64,000 nucleotides of DNA from Pelodera strongyloides. Taxonomy: Eukaryota; Nematoda; Chromadorea; Rhabditida; Rhabditidae. Below are positions 23,843 to 35,044 of this stretch, in pieces (the first letter of the stretch is position 1; the number at the start of each line of letters is the position of its first letter). The translations under genes were made by a program, and so were the position numbers. A model generated the notes under the pieces. The model had not been told where the DNA came from, searched no databases, and saw only the letters and a program-made list of their open reading frames with translations. The DNA lies in the NCBI GenBank assembly GCA_036852015.1, contig JAANDG010000476.1, positions 1 through 64,000 of the forward strand, read 5' to 3'.

Positions 23843-26800
23843 TTACGCAGGCATTGCCGTCATCTGTGATCCGTGTGGTTCATCCTGGCTGTCCTTCAGC
23901 AGTGCTGTCAACTGAGTGACCACTTCAATAGTCGAAGACAGTCTGACTTGCGGGTGGGCACGGAACTAAAAATGGATCATTAAATACACTAATTAAACAT
24001 ATTATATATTACTAGTAGCAATGGCAAGCATCTCGATCATACAGCCTCAGACAAATACGAAACCCGTGACCACAATAAATACTAAACGCAAATGAAGAAA
24101 TATCATAGGTTTACATTGCGCAGCCGTTGGTATGGTATCAGGTATCAGTGTTTCATTTTCTCGACTTTCGCTCAATTCAGCTTCAGCTACACATGCCAAA
24201 TGCCAGTTCACACCACACACCACATGAATCCAAAGATTTCGTATTCAAACAATTTTAAATTCAAAAGCACAACTCACATATTGGGGAAATGTGTTAGCAA
24301 CCGCGTGGGCGGCCACAAGTTTGAGCGTGGGCGGTGCAATCCAAAATGACTGGGCCACGTTTGTGCGCACTCGGGACATACTATCGACAACACCGCCGAA
24401 CAGGACCATTTGACCTTCCTAAACAGAAAAAGTTATTGCGACGACAAAGTGACAGTTTTGCAAATTACAAATTACCATAAGCATACTCCAGACCTGTAAA
24501 AAGGCTAATTCAGGAGCTGGCTAAATAACTATGTCTACCGCCCACATAAGTAAGTAGTTATTTTAAGAATTAGTCTCTTCGAAACGCCTATTGCGTATTG
24601 GAAAAAAATCAAATATCGACTATTCACAATTCAATAAAAATTTTTTAATAATAACAATAGTTATAATAATTAATACTATGCAGAATCCCAGCAAGAGAAG
24701 CAAGAAAGGAAACAATACTTGCCCGGCACTTGAATTTTAATACATTAATGAAACATATTGATAAAAATTAGGATGGAAATCGAAAAAAGGGGGACTCAGA
24801 TGAAACCCAAACGGTTAGAAAGGAAACCCATCCTATTGACCTAAACCATTCAGTTATTTTCTAAAACCTGAAAAGTGCGTGTCCATTTACGAACGAGATT
24901 TATTTCCCTGTCAAGACTTTGCAGTAAGATGACATTAATAATAAAGGTAATAATAACAATAATAATAATTATAATTATAATAATAAACCAGCCTTCGTTA
25001 CCGCCGCGTCATGGAAGAAGACAGGTGTATGCAACGAATGCTTTGATTTGCTCCACTTCATCGTATTCAAATCCAAAAACCAGATATCGGAGAAAATGCG
25101 CTGATTCTGAAATTAACAAGATGAAAGCATCTAAAGGCAAAATCAATCGCCCTCGTACTTCCTCACCTATCACCAATCATTGAAACAGTAATGGAATTTC
25201 CAAGTACAAAAACTACAACTTCACGAGAATATTTGTTTGCAATTCTTCACATTAAATATGCAGGTTGGGATACTTGGAAACCCCATAAGGTTCAACCTAA
25301 TTGACAATCGGTTATGTGCATTGTCATTGTCGAGTCACGGGTGGGTATACTGCCCAAGTCCAAAGTCCAAACTACTTGTATTTACAAGTAATCAGTGAAA
25401 AGCAACGATAAGCCGTCTCAACTAATACTACGTCAACATAATATACAATAGCTCGTTTTTCGATGATGTAAAAGCGAAATACCGGCCGGTTTTTGAAACG
25501 CATCGTGGATAACTGAATTCTTACTTATTTATGCTAATTTGCTGTTATTTTGCTCGATTTTTTATTCTAATTTATGTTCACTTGCATAAGCTGGATAAGA
25601 AAGCAGGTGTACGCAATGCGTTTCAAAAACCGGACGGTATTTCGCTTTAATGAGGTCACGTATAATTACCATAGACACACAAATGCATTCCTCTGCTCGC
25701 TTCAACTTCTCCCAAAAAATCCAAATAATATAATTCTGACCCCTTGCGGTAGACGTAGTGGCAGATCGGGGTTTCTTTCATTAACATCATTACAACAACC
25801 GCCACACAGCACAATTTGATGGCGCCAGCGTACCAACGAGTGACATCTGAACAAACAGTTCATAAGGAAAACAAAAATAAATATTGCTGGATATTGTATA
25901 CATAATTAGGAGGGGAAATGCAGAGAGAGAGGAAACTTTTTCAATTATAACCCCCACACACGCGCTAGTGTTACGAGGCTCTACTCTACACTCTACCTAC
26001 GCGTGAATCATCAACCAACAGTGAAACCCATAATTAATATACCAAGACTAAACAAAAATAAAATAAAAAAGCCCTCGTCCCTAGACTAGTTTAGTTTACG
26101 TTTACATTTATATTTTGAGAGGACTCAACATTGACTAGTTCCTAGATTATGATCAGAGGGAGGTGTAAACAATACTCGGCCAATCAAATACCTTCCCAAT
26201 AACAAAACAAGTGATTAGATAGCAACTGACAAGTGCACCCAGAGAGAACAATAACAAGTTCTCCGACAGACTGATTGTGAGTGTGAGAAACCAGGCCAGG
26301 GCATAAAACTCGTCGGAAAAAAAAACTCAAAACAAAACCACCATCCAAATACATGTAGTGTTTACCAAAATTGTATCGATTCATGATACGTTTCAAATTT
26401 TCACCATACCTAATATTCTAATCCTAATCGCGACGGTGGTACCGAGTATGCTAATTCGGACGGTGGTTTCGTCGGTCAGTGTTCGTCAACGAGTTTATGC
26501 CATGTGAGAAACAAAACAAAAAGGAAACAAGAAGGAAAATAAGCACAGCAAATAGGACTTAGCCCTCATGGCTCCTAGGCCACAATCTGGTCTATTGTGA
26601 AAAAACTTGGCGTGGAGCGCGGGTTGCCTCATGCGGCGCATCTACCCGACTTACTTAGGAGAAAGTTTTCCATATCGGGTATCGCAAGTCGCAAGCAAAC
26701 AAATGGCCTTAAAACAGTAGGAGGCTAGTAGGAGAATGAGAGTCTTTAAAATAATCAAAAATCTTTCACATTTAAATTGTGCAATAAATTTGTTTTCCTT

Positions 26801-29800
26801 TACGCTTATGGAGTTTCAACAAGTGCGTGTTAAATTGAATTTGCGGAGTATTACTATCAATAACACTACTGCTAATTATAAAAGACAAAACGCGCAAACT
26901 CGAAACTCAGATTATTTATTGAGTGTATGACATTGGCATCAAACCAAAGAATGAAGAGTTACTAGCTCGCCAGATGGATAATAAAGAATTCCAGAAGCAA
27001 GAAAACCTATAGTAAAAAAACAAGCGGAAAGCAGGCAGGGCAGGGAAAGAATAATAGAAACAAAACTATAAAGCACAAGCACAAATAAATGGTAATAATA
27101 AGCATAATCATAATTCATAATAAATATAATAAGTAAAATTCACTCACTTCCTGGGATGGGGCCAACCACCCCTTGTTTGTAAACACGGTATGGTATCCAC
27201 CTCCTCATACGAATTCGTTTCCAAATCGAACACAGTCAGCTGCAAATTAGAATAGTATTTTGATAATAATTAGCAATTAGCATATTATTCCCAACAACAA
27301 TTAGAATAGTGTTTAACGTTTGTTTTAATTTCTAACGGCCACAAAGAAACACATATTCTTTAAGACATTTACGATAACGGTGGACCATATGACCATAGTG
27401 GACAAAATGAAGTAGTCCCGATATTAAAGCGAAATACTGGCAGGTTTTTGAAACGCACCGTGAACAACTGAGTTCTTACGTATTGATGCTAATTTACCCC
27501 AACGTAGCTCGATTTTTTATTCTAATTTATGTTCATTTGCATAAGCTGTATAAGAAATAAGAATTCTAGTGTACTCGATGTGTTTCAAAAACCGGCCGGT
27601 ATTTCGCTTTCACAACCAACAAATAATAAACTCTACAGAACTGAAAGACGTCCACAAGAAGATTAAAACATATTACGCTTACCTTCTTAAAACTCCGTAC
27701 AAAATCTGGTGTTCCTCCACCGAAAAATAACAAACGTCGACGGTGCTGTACAACCTCCATTCTGTACAAACCATGCAAATTTGGCATCTAGAAGTAAAAA
27801 ACTATTACTTAAAAAGAAACTTACACACGGAAGCCATCTTAACTTATCATACAAAAGGGGACAGTATAACAGTTGATTAACATTTAACACAAATCCCAAA
27901 CTCGGTTAACCCCACTACGATGTGATAATATCACTGTTCAAAAAGAAAACCAAATCTAGTTCTAAGTTCTAATCTAAAAACGCAATCCTCATTTTGAGTT
28001 CGTTACAAAAAAAAAAACTACGAAGCGTTGCGCCCAAGAACCAATCTACAAAACTGCTGAATAATTATTTTACTAATCGTACTATAAATAATTACTAATC
28101 TAAACAAGTGAATTTTGAAAAAAAAAAACTGACAAATGGGCTCAGCTTTCTCCAGTACCACTGTCCGCTGGCCTCTTTCTTCAACCTGTGCACGTCGAGG
28201 AAGAATTCATGCCCAGTTGTGCCACCGACTACGAAAAACGTATTAGGATCCGTTGACGAGCGACACATTGCCTATAATTTTAGAATTTCTCAGCAAATAT
28301 CTTACCTTGTAATTGCCCACAATGACAATTATCAGCAAATGACTATAATGATCTGATCAGCAATTAACCAAAGCGAAGCGGTACTGGTATTAATGATAAT
28401 AATAATTATTTTATTTGTACATTTGTAGATAACATGATTGTCATTTGATTTGGTAAAATATACTGCATGTGATTTTCAAACTGCAGATGTAGTAGATATA
28501 ATAATAATAATAATAAAATACATTGATATTACTCTATTGAGCAGCACGTAGTACTTTAATAAAACACATCGTTAGGGTAAGCAATGTCCAAGAGCCCAAG
28601 GCAAGGGAACCTCGCGTAAATTCGAGCAAGTAAACACTTTGTATGTCCATTTTTAAGTGCTAGATTTGATAATATAGCAGGACAAGCGTGAATGAGTCAA
28701 AACAAGAAGTTCTCCCACCTGTCCATAGGTCGCATCCTTATTTCCCATAACTCGGAGCTTCTCCGTATGTACACCATCGTCGAGTACCGTGACAATGTGG
28801 ACTTCATTTGAACTCGTCTCTCCGAAAGGAAACGCTGTTCCACCAAATATTATCGCCTGCGGAGAGCCGTATTTTGTGATGGCCACTAAAAAAGGAAAAT
28901 CAGGGATTTCCGTACCTTGTCACCCGCCAATGACCAATTCAACATTTACTCCCGATGTTATGGGACCCAAGTAAAAATGTGGGAGATAATTAGAAACTAT
29001 ACCCTATACAATTCCCCCCCCCCCCCTCCACGAGAACGAGTGTTACCCAAAATAACAATTGGGTCAAAATTGTGTGGAAAAGACCTAAGGTGGCAATTAT
29101 ATTATAATAAATAAATAAATAGTCTGTGCTGACATACTTGAAAATGAGGCCAGCGCGGTGGGGAAGTTCGCGTCGACAGGAACATTACTCCACACGTGAG
29201 TCCACAAATTGTAGCGCCAAACCTATACGGAAGTGTTATTATGAATATTTTAATTTATCAATCTTAGCCATTTTCTCGCGACTTCGGATTCATTATTATT
29301 CGTTAAAAGCACAGGGTAGATCACACATGTGATCGTGATGTAGATCCGTGCTCTGGACTCCAGAAGGCAAATTTGTTCATTACAACGAAACTCAAGAGTT
29401 GCGCGCGGCAACAGTTTGGGGGTGTTTCCCGCAAAAGAATTTGATGCGCGCGGAAAAAGTTTTTTTTCACGGTCTCTGGTTGCCGTTTTGGTGCGGGAAA
29501 CACCCCCAAACTGTTGCGGGAGAAACACCCCCAAACCGTTGCCAAAAAGGTGCGGAAACGGTGCGGGAAAAGTAGCAACTGCAAAAAGAAAGCAGCGTGT
29601 TGGATTCGAACCCTACACTCTTGTTAGATACTTTCTCTGAACAGCGCCTTAGACCACTCGGCCACACAACACATGTGAGATCTGTGCTTGCAAAATTAGT
29701 ACAACGCACTTACGACAGATTCTCCGAGCGCGTTCAAAAATGGTGCCGAAAAGGTGCGGAAATGGTGCGGGGCGCAAGTTGCGCGCGCCATTTCTATTTC

Positions 29801-30406
29801 GCGCGCATTTTGTTTCCCATTCCTTTGCGGCGCGCATTTTCTTTCCCGAAATGGTGCGGCGCGCAACTCATCGGCTCTCAGTGTATAGCCAAATGAAATG
29901 TATGGTCGATACGCCCTCAAACGACATTTATCTAATATGTGCGTACCTCGCGAAGTATAGTCTGCTCATTGTTGTCAATTTTGACATATCCTCCAACTAC
30001 ATACAAAAAGTCGCCATCGACGAAGATACGGTGACCACTTCGCTGCGCAGGTCGACCTGAAGATGGAACAAAATAAGCATTCGTCTAGGGAGTGAAATTC
30101 GGGGTGGAAACTGGAAAGAGGTCTCTCGGATGTAACTCAAAACATGTTAGCGCTATTACGCTGAAACCGCATTTTTTTTGCTGATTTATTGCTAGTGCTG
30201 CCCTCAAAATCGAGTGCGGCACTTCTCTTAGTGTTCGCCTCTATAAAAGTACTCTTTTGGGCAAATACTGGGCCCGAAGATATTGGGCAAATACTGAATT
30301 TTTCACCTTGGACTTCAAGTAAGTTACCTCGGTAATTTTCATCCGCGCAACCAGAGAATACTGGCAGTTCTGCACATTCTGTTAGGTCCTGAGAGTGTAG
30401 TACCAT
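23843..30406 (-). CDS. KLHDC10: KLHDC10-type kelch protein, copy B
   Basis: Tandem paralogue of copy A, 417 aa, with the same 11-exon structure: 30328-30406 (ATG 30404), 29947-30056, 29138-29222, 28719-28885, 28134-28271, 27683-27787, 27148-27239, 25741-25846, 24993-25100, 24278-24418, 23843-23965 (TAA). All phases agree and no stop or frameshift was found. Differences from copy A include six fewer bases in exon 2, one missing codon in exon 4, and a changed tail (DEPHGSQMTAMPA). Exon 9 is followed by GC rather than GT at the donor (AAG then GCTGGT), where copy A has GTGGGT. Start context ends TTTTCAG then TAATG, as in copy A. Introns have gained two subfamily A MITEs, a SINE remnant and an inverted repeat. 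Its predicted role is as for copy A: a ubiquitin-ligase substrate receptor. Confidence 0.86.
25471..25649. mobile_element. Foldback MITE, subfamily A
   Basis: Ends AAAGCGAAATACCGGCCGG and CCGGACGGTATTTCGCTTT with TA flanks. It sits in the intron between exons 8 and 9 of kelch copy B and is absent from copy A. Confidence 0.85.
26566..26662. mobile_element. SINE-like repeat, deleted copy
   Basis: Shares CACAATCTGGTCTATTG and TGCCTCATGCGGCGCATCTA with the repeat at 7345-7550 but lacks the tRNA-like core between them. Kelch copy B intron. Confidence 0.6.
27426..27610. mobile_element. Foldback MITE, subfamily A
   Basis: Ends AAAGCGAAATACTGGCAGG and CCGGCCGGTATTTCGCTTT. TA flanks the left side; TC the right. 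Kelch copy B intron. Confidence 0.8.
29409..29545. repeat. Inverted repeat with C-run arms
   Basis: GCAACAGTTTGGGGGTGTTT at the left is matched by its exact complement about 60 bp away, and a third partial copy (GAAACACCCCCAAACCGTTG) follows. It lies in a kelch copy B intron next to GC-rich GCGCGC-containing DNA at 29780-29880. Confidence 0.7.
29590..29672 (-). pseudogene. tRNA-Leu-like pseudogene or SINE head
   Basis: The minus strand reads GTGGCCGAGTGGTCTAAGGC, a tRNA-Leu D-arm and A-box, and later GGGTTCGAATCC, a B-box. The anticodon stem does not form and the T stem is mispaired, so it is unlikely to be functional. It sits inside a kelch copy B intron. Confidence 0.5.
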
Positions 30407-30734
30407 TACTGAAAACACGGAAAAACAGTACAAGGGAGAACAGCCTGAACGATACGCGAAAAGTTTTATGATCGTGATAAAATATAATAATACTTTATAT
30501 TGAATTAAAAATGGGAACAGCGGTGAAGAAGAAGAGCGCCGGCCGCCAGCCAAAGTTGGATGCAGCGCGCCAGGCAAATGAGAGGAGGAGGAGTCAGAAA
30601 ATGTGCGGGCTTTCAAACCCGCAATAAACGCGCAATTTTTAAACATGGTTAGGTCCAACCCCCTATCTGTAGAGTACTGTACTTGGTCAAAGTATTGTAA
30701 TTTGTAATATTGTAATAAGCGTGCACAATTTATT

Positions 30735-31240
30735 TAACGCGAAATGCTAGCGGCCCCTTTGGAAAATTTGCATATGATAAGCAAATCCTACTGGGGTTTG
30801 CAATTATGCCGAAAAATTTGTCCTGGAAAAATGAGTCTTGGAACGATTTTATAATTTCTTATGTTATATATTCATTCGTACGGTACCTCGTGTACATCAC
30901 AGGAAAACGGAAACACGAAAAAAACACGTGTTTTCTGAAAAAACACAACGAAAAACCCGAACATGCTCCAAAAAAACACCGATCACTGATGATCCGTGTT
31001 TTTTCCGACCAAGTTCCGTGCTTATTTGGTGTCTGCACCAAAAAAACACGGGTTTTTACTAAAATCTGAAAAATAATACATAAGAAAATCGTCGATTATG
31101 TTCGAAAAAAACACGGATCATGAGCGGGTTTTTCGATGATCATGTTCCGTGTTTTTTTGGTGTTTTCCATTTCCTATGTACTTGCAAGGAATTGTCGCAT
31201 ACTTGCAAACCCCATATGTATCCTATGCTAATCTTGTACG
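30735..31240. mobile_element. Subfamily C MITE split by another element
   Basis: The left arm of a subfamily C element (GAAATGCTAGCGGCCCCTTT then GCAAATCC) stops at about 30788 and resumes at about 31217 with TATCCTATGCTAATCTTGTA. Between them lies an insertion with inverted ends CTGGGGTTTGCAATTATGC and GCATACTTGCAAACCCCA, flanked by TA. The insert contains several AAAAAACACGGATCATG-type inverted repeats. Confidence 0.65.
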
Positions 31241-31865
31241 TGTTTCCGTTTTCCTGTGTATGATACATGGCACAGTGTCTGTATAAATTATACAAACGGG
31301 ATGCATATTATTCAAATTTTGAATATTGCGCGCCATAATGCAAGCTCTCCTTTTTGTAGTTCCCAACGGACACCACTAAATTTCGTCATTTGTTGTCTTA
31401 TGTAGCGTTTAGTGAATGTCACTGCCTCTCTGACGGACCTGTGTGTCTGGGTTCTATGAGTAAGTACGGTAGAGTTAAATTATTACTAGGAAAATAATAA
31501 TGGCTCCCTCTACACTGTGGTCTCCAAACGCACCCGCGAACGTAGCAATTTGCAATTAATTTACGCGGCGGCCACAAAAAAAACTTGCTTCATTATTTTC
31601 TTCTTTTTGCGTCGCCGAAGAGTTTATTACTAAAGACATGCCACGAAGCGTCATTTTTGCGGCGCTCGTTGGGGTAAATTCCGAAATTTGACACCGACGC
31701 GCTACCAGGACACTGTTGATTTTGAGGTTATCGAACAACAACACGATTTGGTGTTGCAGTGCTCGTTTTATCCAAATCTGACGCGCCGTTCAAGCACTGT
31801 GTGTTGCTGCACGCGCTGTTTATCGAAACGTTACAAACAATGAAAGTTTTGCAGCGCTCAAGCTT

Positions 31866-32021
31866 TATGGGGTTTCCAAGTATGGTGAAAATTTACAATA
31901 TGTCGGAACTACACGAGAATATTTTTTTCAATTTTTCATATTATATGTGCAAGATTCGCGCAGAAATACGGTAGTATTGACAGAATCGCACCGAATTTTT
32001 GGGATACTTGAAAACCCCATA
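31866..32021. mobile_element. Foldback element, subfamily F
   Basis: Ends TATGGGGTTTCCAAGTATGG and GGGATACTTGAAAACCCCAT. The same ends bound 59469-59633, and single ends occur at 25287 and 41916. Confidence 0.65.
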
Positions 32022-32200
32022 ATAGCCAAACAGGTTTTATAACATGAATCCGTGATAGGAAAACTCCGAGATGCTCGCCACAGATATGTGGAAGAAAGTT
32101 TCACGGGTAAGCGGATCACACACTTGCTCTCGGAAAACGTGGGCAAAGCAAAATCCATAGTATCACAATATTCAACAAGAGTACACAACACATTGAGGCA

Positions 32201-32250
32201 CCCCACCCCCTCCTCCTCGGTAAAACTTTATTCGTTGAGGAGGGGGTGTG
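32201..32250. repeat. C-rich/G-rich hairpin
   Basis: CACCCCCTCCTC and GAGGAGGGGGTG can pair across a loop of about 20 bases. Function unknown. Confidence 0.6.
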
Positions 32251-32924
32251 CATTCTGTGCATCGGAAGTGCTCAGAAAAGTGTGTCCAGTGGCCATCGGC
32301 GGAAACACTGGGAATATGCTCCCAATCACAATCTCCCAGTGGGGATCAGAAAAATCATCAACATGTAGAAATTCTCCCAGTCGGCAATGCTCCCAGGGCT
32401 TGTGTATACGTCAAATCAGTGTTGCTCCTCAGCCGCAACATCTCTGGACCCTCGACGGCGCAGGGATGCAACCTGAATGAAACTAAATTTAATCCAGTAG
32501 AGCTTTCTTTTATCTAAACACGGATGAAATTATGCGCGCAAGTCGTGTGAGAACGGCGTGCAACATACATTTGGCAGCGTAGCGGTGTGGAAAAAAAACA
32601 GCGAGATGCGAATGGCCACCCCGCCGTTCTCACGCGCTCTCTCGCCGCAATGTTGCCGCCCACACGCTGTATGTTAAGTGGTCTTTGGCAGCCGTTTTTG
32701 TAATTAGTTGTCGCTATAATGACAGCATGACTAAGACAAAACACCCAAAGTGTGCGACGCGAAACATCTGTTATATTTTTCTAATTTTCCCACATAAATA
32801 GGTAAAAATGTCGCGGTGCGCAGCATTGCCGGTGCCACAAACAAATTACCCACCGGTGTGCCATAGTTCTCGCGCTGTCCGTGGGCGTTCTTGAAGCGAC
32901 GGAATGCAGATGTCATTTACGAGC

Positions 32925-33410
32925 TAGACTTCCTGGCATAGTTGACCTCGACGACGTGTTGCAGCCATAACCATCCATCCATGCAGCCCCAGCACGCACG
33001 ATACAGACCCTGAATGTAAAGGTAAGTTTAGATCAGCTTTCAGAATTACAGAGAAGAGGGTGAGAGACGGGGCGAGAGCGAGGGAGAGAGGACGAGAGCG
33101 AGGGAGAGAGAGCGAGCAGAGATAGAGAAGAGAGATGAGCCGGGTTGTTGGCAGCAACCTACATAACATGGTCGCTTCTGTTCCAAACCACATCGCACTT
33201 CCTTGCATTCCTGGACATGGTGACGTTTAATTAGTTGGCCGCGATGAGTAGTATTCATGATCCTCCATCCCTGCAGTCCCCGCACGCAGACGCAGACACA
33301 GATACCCTAAATGATAAATTTAAATGTAAGGTAAATGATAAATTTAAATGTAAGGTTAGTTTAGCATAGTTTTCAGTGCACGAGAAAGAGAGAGAGAGAG
33401 AGAGAGAGTA
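32925..33410. repeat. Two copies of a diverged local module
   Basis: Segments at about 32925-33045 and 33177-33385 align: both run CTTCCT-GCAT, then CATCCATGCAG or CATCCCTGCAG, then CCCTGAATG or CCCTAAATG, then a donor-like GTAAGTTTAG or GTTAGTTTAG, then TTTTCAG-like sequence and a GA microsatellite (33055-33120, 33384-33410). A third copy is at 34880-35066. Both strands have partial open frames; none can be called a gene. Confidence 0.5.
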
Positions 33411-33504
33411 TGAGAGGACTCCGAATGGATACATAATCCGTGGTGGCCACTTCAAACTATGTTGCTCTTACCTTCTAACATTTTTGGCGTGTTTCCCTTT
33501 TCAG

Positions 33505-33862
33505 GGATATCTTCAGTGTATAAACTGTACGACTTCTTCGACAGATATTTTCCTAGTGGTGAGTTGACGACTTGCTCCAAAACTACATAACAAGTTCCAC
33601 GGTTCCCTCTTGCCTCGCAGGCCTTCGTTCAAGCTTGCTGTGGTATTGTCGTTGTGATCCAGTGAACGGAAGTTTCCTAGAAAGAAGGACAGAGAAGAAG
33701 AAGCAGAATTCTAGGATTACTATTTCAGAATATTGTAAGCACTATAAAAAAACTTATTGTAGAACTCGGACGCACCCAGTTAGTTCAAAAAGTAACTACT
33801 TGTTCAAGAAACCAAAATCCTACTGTGTCAACTATTGCTTCAAACTATGGAGTATCCCCTAA
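33505..33862 (+). CDS. 3' part of an unidentified Cys-rich protein gene
   Basis: Two plus-strand exons, 33505-33558 and 33621-33862 (stop TAA 33860-33862), join in phase. They have good signals: acceptor CCCTTTTCAG, donor GTGAGT, acceptor GCCTCGCAG. The joined peptide is about 97 residues: VYKLYDFFDRYFPSG across the junction, then a basic segment with six cysteines spaced CRC, CKHYKKTYC and CVNYC. No family is recognised. Upstream exons are unclear; the donor at 33021/33022 in the first module copy would be in a compatible phase. The cysteine pattern suggests an extracellular protein, but this is inference. Confidence 0.4.
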
Positions 33863-34867
33863 CCTCGAAAAAGAATTCATATTTGCCAATTTACGGCTTC
33901 TAAACAATTAAGGTAGGCTCAACGAAATATATAGCTAAATCTACAGAGCCAATTTTTCCAATTTTCCCAAAAGCCAAGTCCTTCAAAAATCAAAAGGTAT
34001 AAGTGCAACCTAATGCCCTAAATAGATCGCGCGCTCTAACGGCTCTAAATCGTTCGCTCGGAGTCACCCGGTCAATTCGGAGCCCGCTATAACGCGCGCC
34101 CGAAGGCACATTATAAAACGGGGGCACAATTGCTCTCTCGGAGAAGGCCGGCCCGAGCCATTGTGGTACCCACTTAATAATACCTGACCGACTTTAGAGC
34201 ATGGTCGATTGCACAAGTACATTATATTCACATTCATAATTTGCGGATGTGCTATCATAATGTGAAATCAACATACTTCAGTGATTTCAATGAAACTTGT
34301 GATACATAGGTATAAGTTTTTATTTGCGCGAGATCACCACACGTATTATGTAGTGCAGTCTGTGCATATGGGTTAAAACGATAGTTCAATGTATGCGCAA
34401 TTAGTTGCTTCTTTTATTTCAAGTGCACCACACGTTGGGATTTGGAAGTGGAATGGTTAACTAAAATGGGGCCGGGAAATGGTGTAGTTAGTAAGTTTTT
34501 GCCGTTCATAGAAGAAAAAATAAATAAAAAGGGTACTGTTTGAAGCTTACTAACTTTTAAGAATGTTAGCCGTAGGGGAGGGACCCAGAATATTATCGAA
34601 AACGAGTACACAAAACAGACTACTGTACTTTTGGCCGCACACATGTGAGGGGGAAGCTGTGGGAAAGCAATGAACGTAAATGCGAAAATAATTCATTGGA
34701 ATTCTTATGAAAGTATTTCATTACAAGTGCTAGCTACGGATGGAGGAATTTTATGTTTGCATCTTGGAGAGAATAACAAATATGACTAATACCTTAGTAG
34801 TTTATCATGCTTTGCTTTATTCAAATGTAGTTCGACCCTCGTGCATATTTGAAAATAACCCACCGGA

Positions 34868-35044
34868 ATGTTCGTAGTCCTTATGCTCTCCGTGAACGTC
34901 CTCAGTAATGAGGAGCTTGGCGACGCTGACATGGACGTCCTAGGCGACATCGTCGTTGGGATCCCCTCTGCATCTCAGCGGCGCCGGAGCGGCTATAATC
35001 CTCCATCCTGCACTCCCAACATCCGAATCACACAAGCGTCCTAA
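34868..35044 (+). CDS. Small secreted-peptide-like open frame
   Basis: Uninterrupted 58-codon frame with a short hydrophobic start (MFVVLMLSVNVLS), an acidic middle and a tribasic QRRRSGYNPP site, then TAA. That layout resembles a processed secretory precursor. It overlaps the third copy of the repeat module; the aligned frame in the first copy also ends in a stop at the matching place but is broken upstream. No expression signal or family is seen, so it may be chance. Confidence 0.3.
   Translation: MFVVLMLSVNVLSNEELGDADMDVLGDIVVGIPSASQRRRSGYNPPSCTPNIRITQAS

Larger units (their letters stand above)
30407..32900. other. Repeat-rich spacer
   Basis: No gene is supported. Contents: a nested foldback element (30735-31240), a subfamily F element (31866-32021), a G/C-rich hairpin (32201-32250) and GC-rich stretches at 30530-30640 and 32540-32660. 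An open frame at 32052-32480 has no recognisable motif or splice partners. Confidence 0.45.

Noticed and set aside
32052..32480. 142-codon plus-strand frame
   Set aside because: No recognisable domain, no start or splice context, and it runs through the 32201-32250 hairpin.
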